From Clostridium swellfunianum (GTDB taxonomy: Bacteria > Bacillota > Clostridia > Clostridiales > Clostridiaceae), in assembly GCF_023656515.1 (NCBI RefSeq), contig NZ_JAMOFV010000006.1, positions 3,394,036 through 3,458,035 of the forward strand: a DNA stretch of 64,000 nucleotides, written 5' to 3'. The translations under genes were made by a program, and so were the position numbers. Positions 8,938 through 17,593 of this stretch are shown one piece after another (position 1 is the first letter of the stretch; the number at the start of each line of letters is the position of its first letter). The notes beneath the pieces are model-generated. The model was not told the DNA's origin and did no database searches. It was given only the letters and a program-made list of their open reading frames with translations.

Positions 8938-10222
8938 AGTTCTTATTTATAACAATACTTCCATTTTCATTTTTTATATCAAATTTATTGTTAGTATTTC
9001 CAATAATAGAATTTGTGCTCTCAGAGGTATTATTTTTATTTATGCTTAAAGGAAACTCAGACTTTATGTTTCCTTGGCGTGTAAATAAATTAAAGATACC
9101 CTGTTGATCTCTGCTAAGACTTAAGGTGATATTTCCAAATTTACTTTGGAGTTTAACATCATTTTGATTAATTTTATCAGATACAAAATTGATACTTCCA
9201 TTTTCGTTTTTAATATCAGCAAAACCTATAACATTTATAATTTCAATTCCTCCAAATTTACTATCAACTGTAAGAGTTCCACCAGTATTTTCTGCCTTTA
9301 CCTTGCCATTGTTATCAGTGATTTTTAAGTTTCCTTTAATATTTGCTGCAGAAACATCTCCAAATTTGTTTTCAATGGTTAAAGCTTGATTAACCCCGCT
9401 AGCGCTAATCTTTCCATTGCTATTTGTTATTTTGCCAGTTCCATTAATTTCAAAGATAGTGATATCTCCGAACTTATTATCGATAATAAGATCTCCAGCC
9501 ACAGACTTTACGCTAACAGCACCATTGGTATTATTAATTTTTGCATTTCCTATAAGATTTTCAACATCAATTTTACCAAATTTATTGTTTATCTCAACAT
9601 TAAACTTTTCTGGCACTTTTACTTTGTATTCAATACTCTGAAGATTAGCTTTATCACTTTCAAGCTGGCCTATGTCAGAAGAAATATTAAGTGTTTTTCC
9701 TTCATTCACCTTAATGATAGTATCGGGGATAGATTTTGCATATTCATAATCGTTGTGAGAGATTTTTATAGAAGCTTCAACTTCAACTTTGTTTCCAGAG
9801 GATTTTTGAAGTTGAACACTTCCGATGTTGTTGCTTAGAATAAGGGCATCTTTTCCAGAGGCATCAATACTTAATTGCTTCTGGAATACAGAGGTATCTT
9901 TGTAAAATATATCACTGTGAGGAAAGTTAAAGGCAAGCTTGTTCCATGGAATAAATGAAGCTGTAAAGGAACCTGCACATATTAGTAGGATTAACAGTAT
10001 AGATAAAACACTGAAACCATCAAATTTTAACTTGCAGCGCTCGTCAGTAAAGAGAAAACCTCCAAACAGAACTTCTACTCCTAGTAATATTAGTGCTAAG
10101 GGCCACCAACTAAGTACTTGAATGATAGAAGTTATAATGCCTAATTTGCTAAGAATAAAACCACAGCCCAAAGCTATTAATATTAAACCAAGGGTAAGGG
10201 TACCCATCCGCCATTGACGCAT
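8936..10222 (-). CDS. DUF4097 beta-repeat membrane protein with LiaF-like N-terminus
   Basis: The 428-residue protein has three predicted N-terminal membrane helices (roughly residues 7-25, 34-55 and 70-92) of the small LiaI/LiaF-like DUF5668 type. An exported beta-helix-like DUF4097 domain follows. That domain shows repeats of the pattern NKFGxIxxxN and NTNGxxxxxx, at least five alternating copies, as in adhesin-like DUF4097 proteins. The family is linked to cell-envelope stress systems but has no proven enzyme activity. The frame extends to a TTG at 10231; the ATG at 10222 is chosen because AGGAG is nine bases ahead of it and directly abuts the TTG. It lies 12 bp behind the multi-span membrane protein, so the two are one operon. 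Confidence 0.82.
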   Translation of the reverse strand: MRQWRMGTLTLGLILIALGCGFILSKLGIITSIIQVLSWWPLALILLGVEVLFGGFLFTDERCKLKFDGFSVLSILLILLICAGSFTASFIPWNKLAFNFPHSDIFYKDTSVFQKQLSIDASGKDALILSNNIGSVQLQKSSGNKVEVEASIKISHNDYEYAKSIPDTIIKVNEGKTLNISSDIGQLESDKANLQSIEYKVKVPEKFNVEINNKFGKIDVENLIGNAKINNTNGAVSVKSVAGDLIIDNKFGDITIFEINGTGKITNSNGKISASGVNQALTIENKFGDVSAANIKGNLKITDNNGKVKAENTGGTLTVDSKFGGIEIINVIGFADIKNENGSINFVSDKINQNDVKLQSKFGNITLSLSRDQQGIFNLFTRQGNIKSEFPLSINKNNTSESTNSIIGNTNNKFDIKNENGSIVINKN

Positions 10223-10234
10223 ACTTTTCAACTC

Positions 10235-10738
10235 CTATTCTTTAGTGTTAATCTTGCTGCCTGAAAGCAGTTTGGAACCAACAATTATTAAGATAGCAGA
10301 TACTAAGCCGGTGCGTATAAAGCTTCTAAAACTATATAAGAAACTTCTGAAGGTATTTCCTAAATTTAAATCAACAAGTAATGGGAAAACAGTTCTTTCT
10401 ACAAGTGCAATAATACCGATTATAATAAGTCCATAACCTAATATTTTGTTTAAATCTTTTGAAAGATAGTCTTTTTTTGAAAAACTATTAAAAATTTCAA
10501 GTCCTCCATCTTGAATAGGCTGTTCTAAAGTAGCCTTGTAACCTGCGTCAAAGAAACTGTAGAACCAAATAATTGGCGAAATAATACCAAGTATTCCTAA
10601 ATTAAGCCAGCCGCTTATAGCTAGTGTGAGAAAAAATAAGCCCATCAATTGAACACCTTGCTTGGGCAAATTTAGATACATATGACCTGCACCTGGAATG
10701 ATTGAAAAGAACATAGCTTTGAATTTTCTGTTTTTCAT
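10235..10738 (-). CDS. Multi-span membrane protein, TM2-like N-terminus
   Basis: This 167-residue integral membrane protein is not assignable to a characterised family. The beginning (FFSIIPGAGHMYLN) resembles the short TM2-type motif of proteins with a G-x-H-x-Y-L turn. Four or so hydrophobic helices follow, with a charged loop (residues about 75-95, SFSKKDYLSKDLNK) in the middle. The start has AGGAGG seven bases upstream. It precedes the DUF4097 gene by 12 bp and probably helps in the same envelope function. A palindrome overlapping its likely -10 region suggests repression. Confidence 0.6.
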   Translation of the reverse strand: MKNRKFKAMFFSIIPGAGHMYLNLPKQGVQLMGLFFLTLAISGWLNLGILGIISPIIWFYSFFDAGYKATLEQPIQDGGLEIFNSFSKKDYLSKDLNKILGYGLIIIGIIALVERTVFPLLVDLNLGNTFRSFLYSFRSFIRTGLVSAILIIVGSKLLSGSKINTKE

Positions 10739-10762
10739 TGTAAATCCTCCTATTTGATTTAA

Positions 10763-10807
10763 TTACTATACTGTAATATTACATAGTAAATATTAAAAAA
10801 ATGTTAA
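10763..10807 (-). promoter_or_regulatory. Promoter with overlapping palindromic operator
   Basis: On the minus strand a TTAACA (10802-10807) and a TGTAAT (10778-10783), 18 bases apart, form a sigma-A-like promoter for the two membrane genes. The -10 sits inside the inverted repeat TTACTAT(10763-10769)/ATAGTAA(10783-10789), which also contains GTAATATTAC. This is the usual layout of a repressor site; which repressor is not known. Confidence 0.5.
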
Positions 10808-10829
10808 GTTATTTCTTAAGTTTATCTTA

Positions 10830-10868
10830 ATACTAAAAATAAAAAGTCCTCCATGAAAGGAAGGACTT
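10830..10868 (-). terminator. Terminator of the Ser/Thr kinase gene
   Basis: Read on the minus strand, AAGTCCT (10862-10868) pairs with AGGACTT (10844-10850) and TTTATTTTT follows. It separates the kinase from the downstream membrane genes. Confidence 0.75.
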
Positions 10869-10878
10869 AAGTATGAAT

Positions 10879-12411
10879 TTACTTTATATCAATATACAAA
10901 TCTATATTCTTATCTTCTCTAGAAGTTAAAACTGTTTTCAGAGTACAGCTGTTTCCTTCAAAATCAAAGTCTTTAAAATAGAGTTTAAGCTCTTGTTTTC
11001 CAGTGCCTTGAGGAATGGCTAGGAGATTTGTAGAATTTGGGTTATAGCTTTTTACTGCTTCATTTTTGCCATTTATAAGATAAGTTTTGTTAAGATCTAG
11101 CTTAATGTCTCCAGCACCTAAATTTTCTAAATTTAAAACTGCTATGACATCATCCTCTATAACCTGAACCTGTGGAAGAACTACAGAAAGCTTTGAATTA
11201 GACACAGATGCAGCAGGATTTAAAGTAAACTGTACATGCAGTTTCTTATTATCGTCTTTATCCTTGTTTTTACCTTTGCCAGAATTGGAACTAGTGCTTA
11301 GTAGTATAGGTTTTTTACTGTATAAAATTCCTCTAACTATAGCATCTTTTTCAATAACTTCTTTTGGCGGTTGTACTTCAGGTTTTGTTTCAGATTTTGG
11401 TTCTGTTTTCTCAATAGCCTTTGGCGTAGAAGGATTATTAGAAGCTTTATTTTTGGATTCTTTATTGTTTAGAAGAAAGGTTAGCAGCAAAACTAAACCA
11501 ATTATTAAAGCAAGTACTGTTATTATGATAAATTTAGTTTTCTTCCTAGGTTTCTTATTAGCATTATTAGAAGACTTAGGAGGCTTCACTTCGGTATTGC
11601 TGAAAATCATAAAGCTTGTTTTTTTGTATTCCAAGTCAGAAATAGCAGCATTTATTTCTTTCATTATTTCTTTTACGCTTCCAAAACGGTCTGTAGGCAC
11701 TATGGAAGCGGCTGTTTTAATTATTCTAATTAACTTTTTATCTGCGGACTCTGGATAATTCTCATCAAACATTAGTTCAGTAGGCATGTCTATAGATTTT
11801 CCTGTTAGCATAAAAAACATAGTTGCACCTAAGGAATAAATATCAGTCTGGGCATTTGATTGAACATTCACCAACTGCTCAGGAGCTATGTAGCCTCTTG
11901 AACCTAAAATTATAGTATCACCTTCCTGACCGTCTTTGTAGGTACGCGCTATACCAAAGTCAATAAGCACTACTTTGTTATCGGGCTTAATCATTATATT
12001 TGATGGTTTTAAGTCACGATATATAATTGGTGGATTAAGACTATGAAGATAATCTAAAATACTGCAAAGCTCTAAGGTGATTTGCATAACTGCATCTGAA
12101 GTTAATGGACCATTATAATCTATATATTCTTTTAAAGTTTTGCCTTGTATATAGTCTTCAACTATATACAAGTTATCTTCTTCATAAAATATATCAACGA
12201 TTCTTAAGATGCCAGAATGCTGCAAATTCTTAAGTATATTTGGCTCTGCAAGAAAGTCCATCTTCTTTTTTAATTCACTGCTTACCTCTTTAACAGCCCA
12301 CAAGTTACCTAAACGATTATTTCTGCATAGATAAACGGTACTCATTCCGCCTTGTCCTAAAACGTTTATTATTTCGTATTTTCCATCTAGTATATGTCCT
12401 GGATTTAGCAT
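10879..12411 (-). CDS. Membrane Ser/Thr protein kinase without PASTA domains
   Basis: This is a 510-residue Hanks-type kinase. The glycine loop GQGGMSTV (19-26), catalytic Lys41 in AVKEV, catalytic loop YRDLKPSN with Asp133, and DFG at 151-153 are all intact, so it should be active. A single membrane helix (about 294-314) is followed by a Ser/Asn/Lys-rich linker and an outside domain of about 170 residues that has no PASTA repeats and that I do not recognise. This differs from PrkC/Stk1-type kinases, which bind muropeptides. The ATG has AAAGGAG upstream, and an extended -10 (TGATATAAT on the minus strand near 12483-12491) may be its promoter. Its neighbours are envelope proteins. Substrates are unknown. 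Confidence 0.9.
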   Translation of the reverse strand: MLNPGHILDGKYEIINVLGQGGMSTVYLCRNNRLGNLWAVKEVSSELKKKMDFLAEPNILKNLQHSGILRIVDIFYEEDNLYIVEDYIQGKTLKEYIDYNGPLTSDAVMQITLELCSILDYLHSLNPPIIYRDLKPSNIMIKPDNKVVLIDFGIARTYKDGQEGDTIILGSRGYIAPEQLVNVQSNAQTDIYSLGATMFFMLTGKSIDMPTELMFDENYPESADKKLIRIIKTAASIVPTDRFGSVKEIMKEINAAISDLEYKKTSFMIFSNTEVKPPKSSNNANKKPRKKTKFIIITVLALIIGLVLLLTFLLNNKESKNKASNNPSTPKAIEKTEPKSETKPEVQPPKEVIEKDAIVRGILYSKKPILLSTSSNSGKGKNKDKDDNKKLHVQFTLNPAASVSNSKLSVVLPQVQVIEDDVIAVLNLENLGAGDIKLDLNKTYLINGKNEAVKSYNPNSTNLLAIPQGTGKQELKLYFKDFDFEGNSCTLKTVLTSREDKNIDLYIDIK

Positions 12412-12597
12412 GAAATTCTCCTTTCAGTTAATACCTTATCTATAAAAGTGTAGTATTATTTATATTTTTTTTCTATAGGAAAATTATATCATAAAAAGTT
12501 ACATCTTATTCCACCTATGAATAATATAAATAATAAGGGAAGGTTTAATATTAACAGATTGATATTTTTACTTAACCAGATTAGAAAAAGGAGTTGG

Positions 12598-13266
12598 ATG
12601 GCAGTGGGACATAGAAGAAAGCCTGCATTAATTACAGATGTTAAAGTTGAAAGTCCTGGTCTAAACCTGACATATCCCAAGGTCAGCGGACTCAAGCATA
12701 AAAGTGCTGAGTCTGGCATTAATAGATATATCAAAAAAGAAGTTCACAAGATACTTAAAGGCGAGGGCTATGGAAAAGATGAAAATAAGAAATTTACAGG
12801 TGGCTATACTGTCAAGCTTAATAGAAGAGGGACTCTAAGTATTAATATTGAAGTTTATCATCATGTAAAAGGAGAAGAAAAGGGAATAACTATAAGAAAG
12901 ACCATCAATATAAGCTTAAAGGATGCAAGAGTATATTACTTGAACGATTTATTCAGCAGGAAGTTAAAGAAATCTAAGGTAATTGGAATATTGAATGATA
13001 TAATTAGGAACCAGGCAACTTTTCAATCTGCTGATCTAATTGGAGAGTTTGATGGAGTTGATCTTAATCAAAGTTACTTCCTGACAGAAGATTCTATAGT
13101 TATATATTTAGATAATGAACAGATTAAGTCTTCAGAATGTGGATTTCCTGAATTTGAGATACCTTTTTCAGAGATTGAGGATATAATAAATAGCAAGGGA
13201 CCAATTGGGAGACTCCTAAGAGATAGAGATGAAAACCTAAATAACGAAGAAACAGCAGACGAGTAA
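12598..13266 (+). CDS. DUF3298-like protein
   Basis: This 222-residue protein resembles the DUF3298/RsiV-type sensor fold in its second half: a VYYLNDLFSRKLKKSK helix, then a YFLTEDSIVIYLDNEQI strand followed by EFEIPFSEIEDII, which is characteristic. No membrane helix is predicted with the start used here. The open frame reaches back to 12517, but the ATG at 12598 has AAAAGGAG four bases ahead, while the upstream ATG has no SD. Function is unknown; the RsiV relatives bind lysozyme or cell-wall ligands. Its stop codon is inside the loop of its own terminator. Confidence 0.65.
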   Translation: MAVGHRRKPALITDVKVESPGLNLTYPKVSGLKHKSAESGINRYIKKEVHKILKGEGYGKDENKKFTGGYTVKLNRRGTLSINIEVYHHVKGEEKGITIRKTINISLKDARVYYLNDLFSRKLKKSKVIGILNDIIRNQATFQSADLIGEFDGVDLNQSYFLTEDSIVIYLDNEQIKSSECGFPEFEIPFSEIEDIINSKGPIGRLLRDRDENLNNEETADE

Positions 13267-13284
13267 TCGTCTGCTGTTTTATTT
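13251..13284 (+). terminator. Terminator overlapping the end of the DUF3298-like gene
   Basis: A perfect 12-bp stem (13251-13262 with 13267-13278) has a four-base loop GTAA. Its T-rich tail is TTATTTT. The stop codon TAA occupies 13264-13266, within the loop. Confidence 0.88.
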
Positions 13285-13287
13285 TAA

Positions 13288-14982
13288 TTATAGTTTTGCA
13301 TCATCAATACTATTTAACTCATTTTCTATATGTCCTATGATAGAACTTATACAGCCATCTTCGAAAGGCGATATAAGGTTTGCAAGCTTAACTAAGCCCA
13401 CAAACGAATCGCTTCCCCCTGCCTTGCAAAGTGTTAAATAATCATTCCAAGCATTTTCCCTATTATCGCTGGCTTTTTTAAAGAATTGGAAGGCGCAGAT
13501 TTGAGCAAGCGTATAATCTATATAATAAAATGGAGAACCGAATATATGGCCTTGTTGATGCCACCAGCTGCCTCTTTCTAAGTAATCATTATCTGCATAG
13601 TCTCTGTGAGGAAGATATTTCTTTTCAATTTCCCTCCAAGCATGTTTTCTTTCAGCAGGAGTTGCCTCTGGATTTTCATATACATAGTGTTGAAATTCAT
13701 CAACAGTAACTCCATAAGGTATAAATAAAAGTGCTTCAGCAAGGTGAGAGAACTTGTACTTATCAACATCACTCTTAAAGAATAAATTCATCCAAGGGTA
13801 AGTGAAAAATTCCATACTCATGGAATGAATTTCACAGGCTTCATAGGTTGGAAAATTATACTCAGGAATCTCGTAATTTCTACTGCTGAACACTTGGAAA
13901 GCATGACCAGCTTCGTGAGTTAATACATCTACATCGCCTGAAGTTCCATTGAAATTTGAAAATATAAACGGAGATTTGTATTTGCTTATAAAGGTACAGT
14001 ATCCGCCTCCGGCTTTTCCTCTTTTGCTTACTAAATCCATAAGCTCGTTTTCAACCATAAAGTCGAAAAATTCTTTTGTCTCAGCTGATAATTCATTATA
14101 CATTTGATTACCACAGTTTAATATGAATTCTGGATCTCCCTTAGGTTTAGCATTTCCAGTTTTAAAGCTGAAGCGTTCATCGTAATATTTGAGTTCATCT
14201 AGTCCTAGACGTACTCTTTGTCTTTCCCTAAGCTCTGTAGCTGTGGGAACTATGTACTCTTTAACTTGCTTTCTGAAGTTTGCAACCATTTCAGAATTGT
14301 AATCTGCTCTTAACATACGGTCATATCCAAGAGCTACAAAATTTTCATATCCAAGCTTTTTAGCAATCTTATCTCTAACCTTAACAAGCCCATCATAAAT
14401 CTCATCTAGCTTTTGCTCATTTTCAATCATGAAGCCGTACTTTGCTTTATTTGCTTTTACTCTCATATCTCTGTCAGTTGATATTTGAAAGGGAGCAAGT
14501 TGTGAAAGATTTCTTTCTTCGCCTTCGAACATTATTTTAGCAGAAGCCATAAGTTTTGTGTATTCGCTGGAAAGCTTGTTTTCAAGCTGAAGGTCTTCTA
14601 TTATTTCTGGTGAGAAAGTTTTAATAGTCAGTTCAGCAATATTAAAAAGCTGCTTTCCCCATTTGTCTTCAAGTCCAGTTCTGAATTTGGAGTTAACTAA
14701 AGAACTATAATAATTTGAAACTAAGCCTTGATATATAGGAGTATTTTCATCGAAGAAGGTTTGCTCTTCCTCGTAATACTTATCTGTTGTATCGATAGTA
14801 TGACGAATGCCTACTATTTGGGACATTGATTCAAATTCATTTCTAAGCTCATTTATTTTTTCCATAACTGAGCTTTGAGACTCAAGGCTTTCAGCATTAT
14901 TAAAGTCTCTTAAAAGTTCATCGAAGCAGGTTTCCAATTCTTTAATATTTGGTCTTTTATATTGGAACTCGCTAAATTTCAT
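13288..14982 (-). CDS. M3 family oligoendopeptidase (PepF-like)
   Basis: This 564-residue cytosolic zinc peptidase degrades oligopeptides. The HEAGH zinc motif (LTHEAGHAFQVF) is present, and downstream EIHSMSMEFF supplies the third ligand glutamate region. The usual M3 oligoendopeptidase start MKFSEFQYKRPN is seen when the ATG at 14982 is used. The frame also offers GTG at 14991, but the AAAGGA SD is directly against that codon and ten bases from the ATG. It stands alone on the minus strand between two plus-strand genes. Length and motifs are normal for the family. Confidence 0.92.
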   Translation of the reverse strand: MKFSEFQYKRPNIKELETCFDELLRDFNNAESLESQSSVMEKINELRNEFESMSQIVGIRHTIDTTDKYYEEEQTFFDENTPIYQGLVSNYYSSLVNSKFRTGLEDKWGKQLFNIAELTIKTFSPEIIEDLQLENKLSSEYTKLMASAKIMFEGEERNLSQLAPFQISTDRDMRVKANKAKYGFMIENEQKLDEIYDGLVKVRDKIAKKLGYENFVALGYDRMLRADYNSEMVANFRKQVKEYIVPTATELRERQRVRLGLDELKYYDERFSFKTGNAKPKGDPEFILNCGNQMYNELSAETKEFFDFMVENELMDLVSKRGKAGGGYCTFISKYKSPFIFSNFNGTSGDVDVLTHEAGHAFQVFSSRNYEIPEYNFPTYEACEIHSMSMEFFTYPWMNLFFKSDVDKYKFSHLAEALLFIPYGVTVDEFQHYVYENPEATPAERKHAWREIEKKYLPHRDYADNDYLERGSWWHQQGHIFGSPFYYIDYTLAQICAFQFFKKASDNRENAWNDYLTLCKAGGSDSFVGLVKLANLISPFEDGCISSIIGHIENELNSIDDAKL

Positions 14983-15145
14983 GTAGCCCACATCCTTTAT
15001 AATAAAATCTGAAGATATATTACAATTATATGGTTTAGAGGATAAATTTACAAGATATTGTGTGCTAATTACTTAATAAATATAGCATATTTTTTGATTA
15101 AGTATCTTATATTAGGATTAGAAACAATATAGGGAGGAAAATTAT

Positions 15146-15646
15146 GTGTTAAATCCTTTTAAGGTGAACGGTAAAAAGAATATTTTAGCTCTAATAATAA
15201 GTATAGTCTTAGCAGAAGGTATAGGTTTTTTAAGCAGTTACATAGGTATGACAGATACGAAGTCCTATGAGAGTTTAATAAAGCCTGCCTTTGCTCCACC
15301 AGGATGGGTGTTTGCTGTGGTATGGCCCATTTTGTATCTTTTAATGGGAATAGCGGCCTACAGAATTTGGATGAAGGGAAGAGAAGGTGCAGATACTAGA
15401 AAAGCTTTAATCTTATACAGTATTCAGCTGTTTTTAAACTTCATGTGGACTATTATATTCTTCAGATGGAGACTTATAGGTCTGGCATTTTTTGAACTTA
15501 TGCTTCTCCTAATTTTCATACTGCTAACAACCTTTGAGTTTTTTAAATTTGACAAGCTAGCAGGTATTATAATGATTCCGTACATACTTTGGGTATCCTT
15601 TGCAGGAGTTCTTAACTTTACACTATGGATGTTAAATAATATGTAA
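15146..15646 (+). CDS. tspO: TspO/MBR family tryptophan-rich sensory protein
   Basis: The 166-residue protein has five predicted membrane helices and the TspO pattern: SLIKPAFAPPGWVFAVVWPILYLLMGIAAY near residues 44-75 (quoted pieces FAPPGWVFAVVWPILY and LLMGIAAY), NFMWTIIFF and LWVSFAGVLNF. TspO binds porphyrins and can degrade them. The start is GTG at 15146 with AGGGAGG eight bases upstream; an ATG two bases earlier is out of frame and stops after two codons. A strong terminator follows. Confidence 0.92.
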   Translation: MLNPFKVNGKKNILALIISIVLAEGIGFLSSYIGMTDTKSYESLIKPAFAPPGWVFAVVWPILYLLMGIAAYRIWMKGREGADTRKALILYSIQLFLNFMWTIIFFRWRLIGLAFFELMLLLIFILLTTFEFFKFDKLAGIIMIPYILWVSFAGVLNFTLWMLNNM

Positions 15647-15651
15647 TTATA

Positions 15652-15703
15652 ATAACAATATAACCATATAAATTCTTATATGGTTATATTGTTATATTTT
15701 TTT
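15652..15703 (+). terminator. Strong terminator after tspO
   Basis: A perfect 20-bp stem (15652-15671 with 15676-15695) with a four-base loop ATTC is followed by ATTTTTTTA. Confidence 0.9.
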
Positions 15704-15772
15704 ATTGCCATCTCTTAATGTGATTATAGCCTACTTTCAAGCTATATTTATTTGGTTTGTCTGATTTTATTA

Positions 15773-15801
15773 TTGACTTTCTTCTATTCATCCTGCATAA
15801 T
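15773..15801 (+). promoter_or_regulatory. Sigma-A promoter of the lysine riboswitch leader
   Basis: TTGACT (15773-15778) and CATAAT (15796-15801) are 17 bases apart. This would start RNA near 15808, just before the riboswitch aptamer. Confidence 0.7.
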
Positions 15802-15824
15802 ACTATTCGTGAAGTGTAATTAAA

Positions 15825-15998
15825 TAACTAGGATAGAGGCGCGGTCTTTATGAGTACTACTGTGGATGAAAGCATAGTGAAGCAGCAGGAAAGGAAAAAT
15901 CGCCGAAGCATACAGCAAAAGCTTTAATGCTGTATAGCTGGTTCTGCATAGAATATGTGCAGAACTGTCACAAGTATTTTGTGGAGAGCTATCATTCA
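15825..15998 (+). promoter_or_regulatory. Lysine riboswitch (L box) aptamer
   Basis: The conserved L-box blocks appear in order. These are GATAGAGGCGCGG at the 5' side, GAGTACTACTGTGGATGA, GCAGGAAAGG, the diagnostic ATCGCCGAAGC (about 15899-15909), AGCTGGTTCTGC, AACTGTCAC and GTGGAGAGCTATC at the 3' side. P1 can form from GATAG (15832-15836) with CTATC (15989-15993). A terminator follows about 45 bases later and the open reading frame after that is an amino acid permease. Lysine binding should favour the terminator, shutting off the transporter. Confidence 0.93.
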
Positions 15999-16038
15999 GT
16001 GGATTTAACATGATGTTTATATTTGTGCGTGTTATTAG

Positions 16039-16067
16039 GCCTTGAGTGTACTGCTCAAGGCTTTTTT
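16039..16067 (+). terminator. Riboswitch expression-platform terminator
   Basis: GCCTTGAG (16039-16046) pairs with CTCAAGGC (16054-16061) and six T follow. It stands between the lysine aptamer and the permease, as expected for transcriptional control. Confidence 0.9.
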
Positions 16068-16128
16068 ATATGCTTATTCTAGTTTTTACCCTTCAAAAAA
16101 TTATTTGCCTTTATAGGAGGGGTTTAAG

Positions 16129-17487
16129 ATGGAACAAAATAATAATTTAAAAAAGGACTTAGGTCTTTTTATAGCAACGGCTTTAGTAACAGGGAACATG
16201 ATGGGGTCTGGAATATTTATGCTGCCTGCAACTTTGGCAGGAAAGGCAGGTCCGGGTGCAACAATGTCAGCCTGGCTTATGACGGCCTTTGGGTCTATAC
16301 TTCTAGCTTTATGCTTTGCAAGCCTTAGCAGAAGATTACCTAAAACAGGGGGGCCTTATGAGTATTCTAAAGCAGCCTTTGGCGAGTTTTCAGGCTTTAT
16401 GAATGCTTGGCTTTATTGGAACGGTTCATGGATAGGAAACGCAGCTGTAGTTATTGCAGTGTCAAGCTATGCTGGTAAGCTTATTCCAGCAATAGGCAGC
16501 AGTAATCTTGGAGCATTTATATTTGCCACAGCAGTTTTATGGATATTTACACTAGTTAATATAATAGGCGTTAGAATGGCTGGGAAAATACAAACAGCTA
16601 TAACAGTTTTTGAAATAGTGTTATTCTTATTCTTTATAATCTCAGCTGCTCTGCACTTTGATATTAATAATATAACTCCGATGTTCCCTCAAGGCAAAGG
16701 AATGGAAACTATGCCTGCAGCTGCAACTTTAACTTTATGGTCCTTTGTCGGATTGGAAAGTTCTTCTATAGCAGCAGGAGAAATAAGAGACCCTCAGAAG
16801 AATGTAGCAAGAAGTACTATAATAGGTATATCTATAGCAGCAATAATGTATATGGCCATTAACTTTTTTGCAATGGGAGCATTGTCACAAGCAAATCTTG
16901 AAGCAAGTAAGGCACCAATAGCAGATATATTAACTCAGTATTATGGAAGTGGAATGGTTCAATTTATCACATTGGGAATAGTTGTAAGCATACTTGGAAC
17001 AACTATTGGATGGCTATTATCTACAGCTAGAGTTGCTTTTGCAGCAGGAGAGGATGGAGTATTTCCAAGCTTCTTTAAAAAAGTTCATCCAAGATTTAAG
17101 ACACCGCATATTTCACTTATTGTAGGTTCAGTGTTAGTAAATATATTATTGCTCATGAATTATGCTAATAATAAAACTTTAGTTTCAGCCTTTAACTTTA
17201 CAATACTTTTAGCAACACTTTCCTTCCTGCCTGTATATGCAACTACAGCAGCCGCTGAATTAAAATATATATTAAAAGAGGGAAAGAGATTTAATCTGTT
17301 AACTGGAATTAAAACTTTCTTTATACCTGTATCTGCCCTTATATATTCAGGTTGGGCAATTTATGGTTCAGGCTTGGAAGCTGTGTTATATGGACTGCTT
17401 CTAGCTGTACTTGGAATCCCAGTATATGCTTATATGAAGTATAAAAATAAAACAACAAACAGTGAAAGCAGTAAGACTGCAGCTTAA
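16129..17487 (+). CDS. APC-family amino acid permease, probable lysine transporter
   Basis: This 452-residue, roughly 12-helix transporter belongs to the APC basic amino acid/polyamine antiporter branch (AdiC/ArcD/YvsH-like). The helix-1 motif GNMMGSGIFMLPATLA is at about residues 20-35, RLPKTGGPYEYSK follows helix 2, and WSFVGLESSSIAAGEIRDP is the helix-6 region. The lysine riboswitch immediately upstream strongly suggests lysine import or lysine exchange, as described for YvsH-type genes under LYS elements. The start has AGGAGG eight bases ahead. Direction of transport and exact substrate cannot be told from sequence. Confidence 0.88.
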   Translation: MEQNNNLKKDLGLFIATALVTGNMMGSGIFMLPATLAGKAGPGATMSAWLMTAFGSILLALCFASLSRRLPKTGGPYEYSKAAFGEFSGFMNAWLYWNGSWIGNAAVVIAVSSYAGKLIPAIGSSNLGAFIFATAVLWIFTLVNIIGVRMAGKIQTAITVFEIVLFLFFIISAALHFDINNITPMFPQGKGMETMPAAATLTLWSFVGLESSSIAAGEIRDPQKNVARSTIIGISIAAIMYMAINFFAMGALSQANLEASKAPIADILTQYYGSGMVQFITLGIVVSILGTTIGWLLSTARVAFAAGEDGVFPSFFKKVHPRFKTPHISLIVGSVLVNILLLMNYANNKTLVSAFNFTILLATLSFLPVYATTAAAELKYILKEGKRFNLLTGIKTFFIPVSALIYSGWAIYGSGLEAVLYGLLLAVLGIPVYAYMKYKNKTTNSESSKTAA

Positions 17488-17492
17488 TCTCA

Positions 17493-17535
17493 AAAAGCAT
17501 GCTAATGTATAGTTAACATGCTTTTGTGCTTTTGT
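17493..17535 (+). terminator. Terminator after the permease
   Basis: AAAAGCATG (17493-17501) pairs with CATGCTTTT (17517-17525); TGTGCTTTTG follows. It is moderate in strength. Confidence 0.65.
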
Positions 17536-17593
17536 AATATTAAACAGCAATATGGGAAAGATAAGCATAGAATTTTTCGATAGGAGGATTACT

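Noticed and set aside
9146-9389. Two short plus-strand frames
   Set aside because: Antisense to the DUF4097 gene, without SD.
9386-9838. 150-codon plus-strand frame
   Set aside because: It is antisense to the DUF4097 gene and only reflects the repeats there; no SD or recognisable protein.
11264-11758. 164-codon plus-strand frame
   Set aside because: Antisense to the Ser/Thr kinase gene, with composition typical of a shadow frame.
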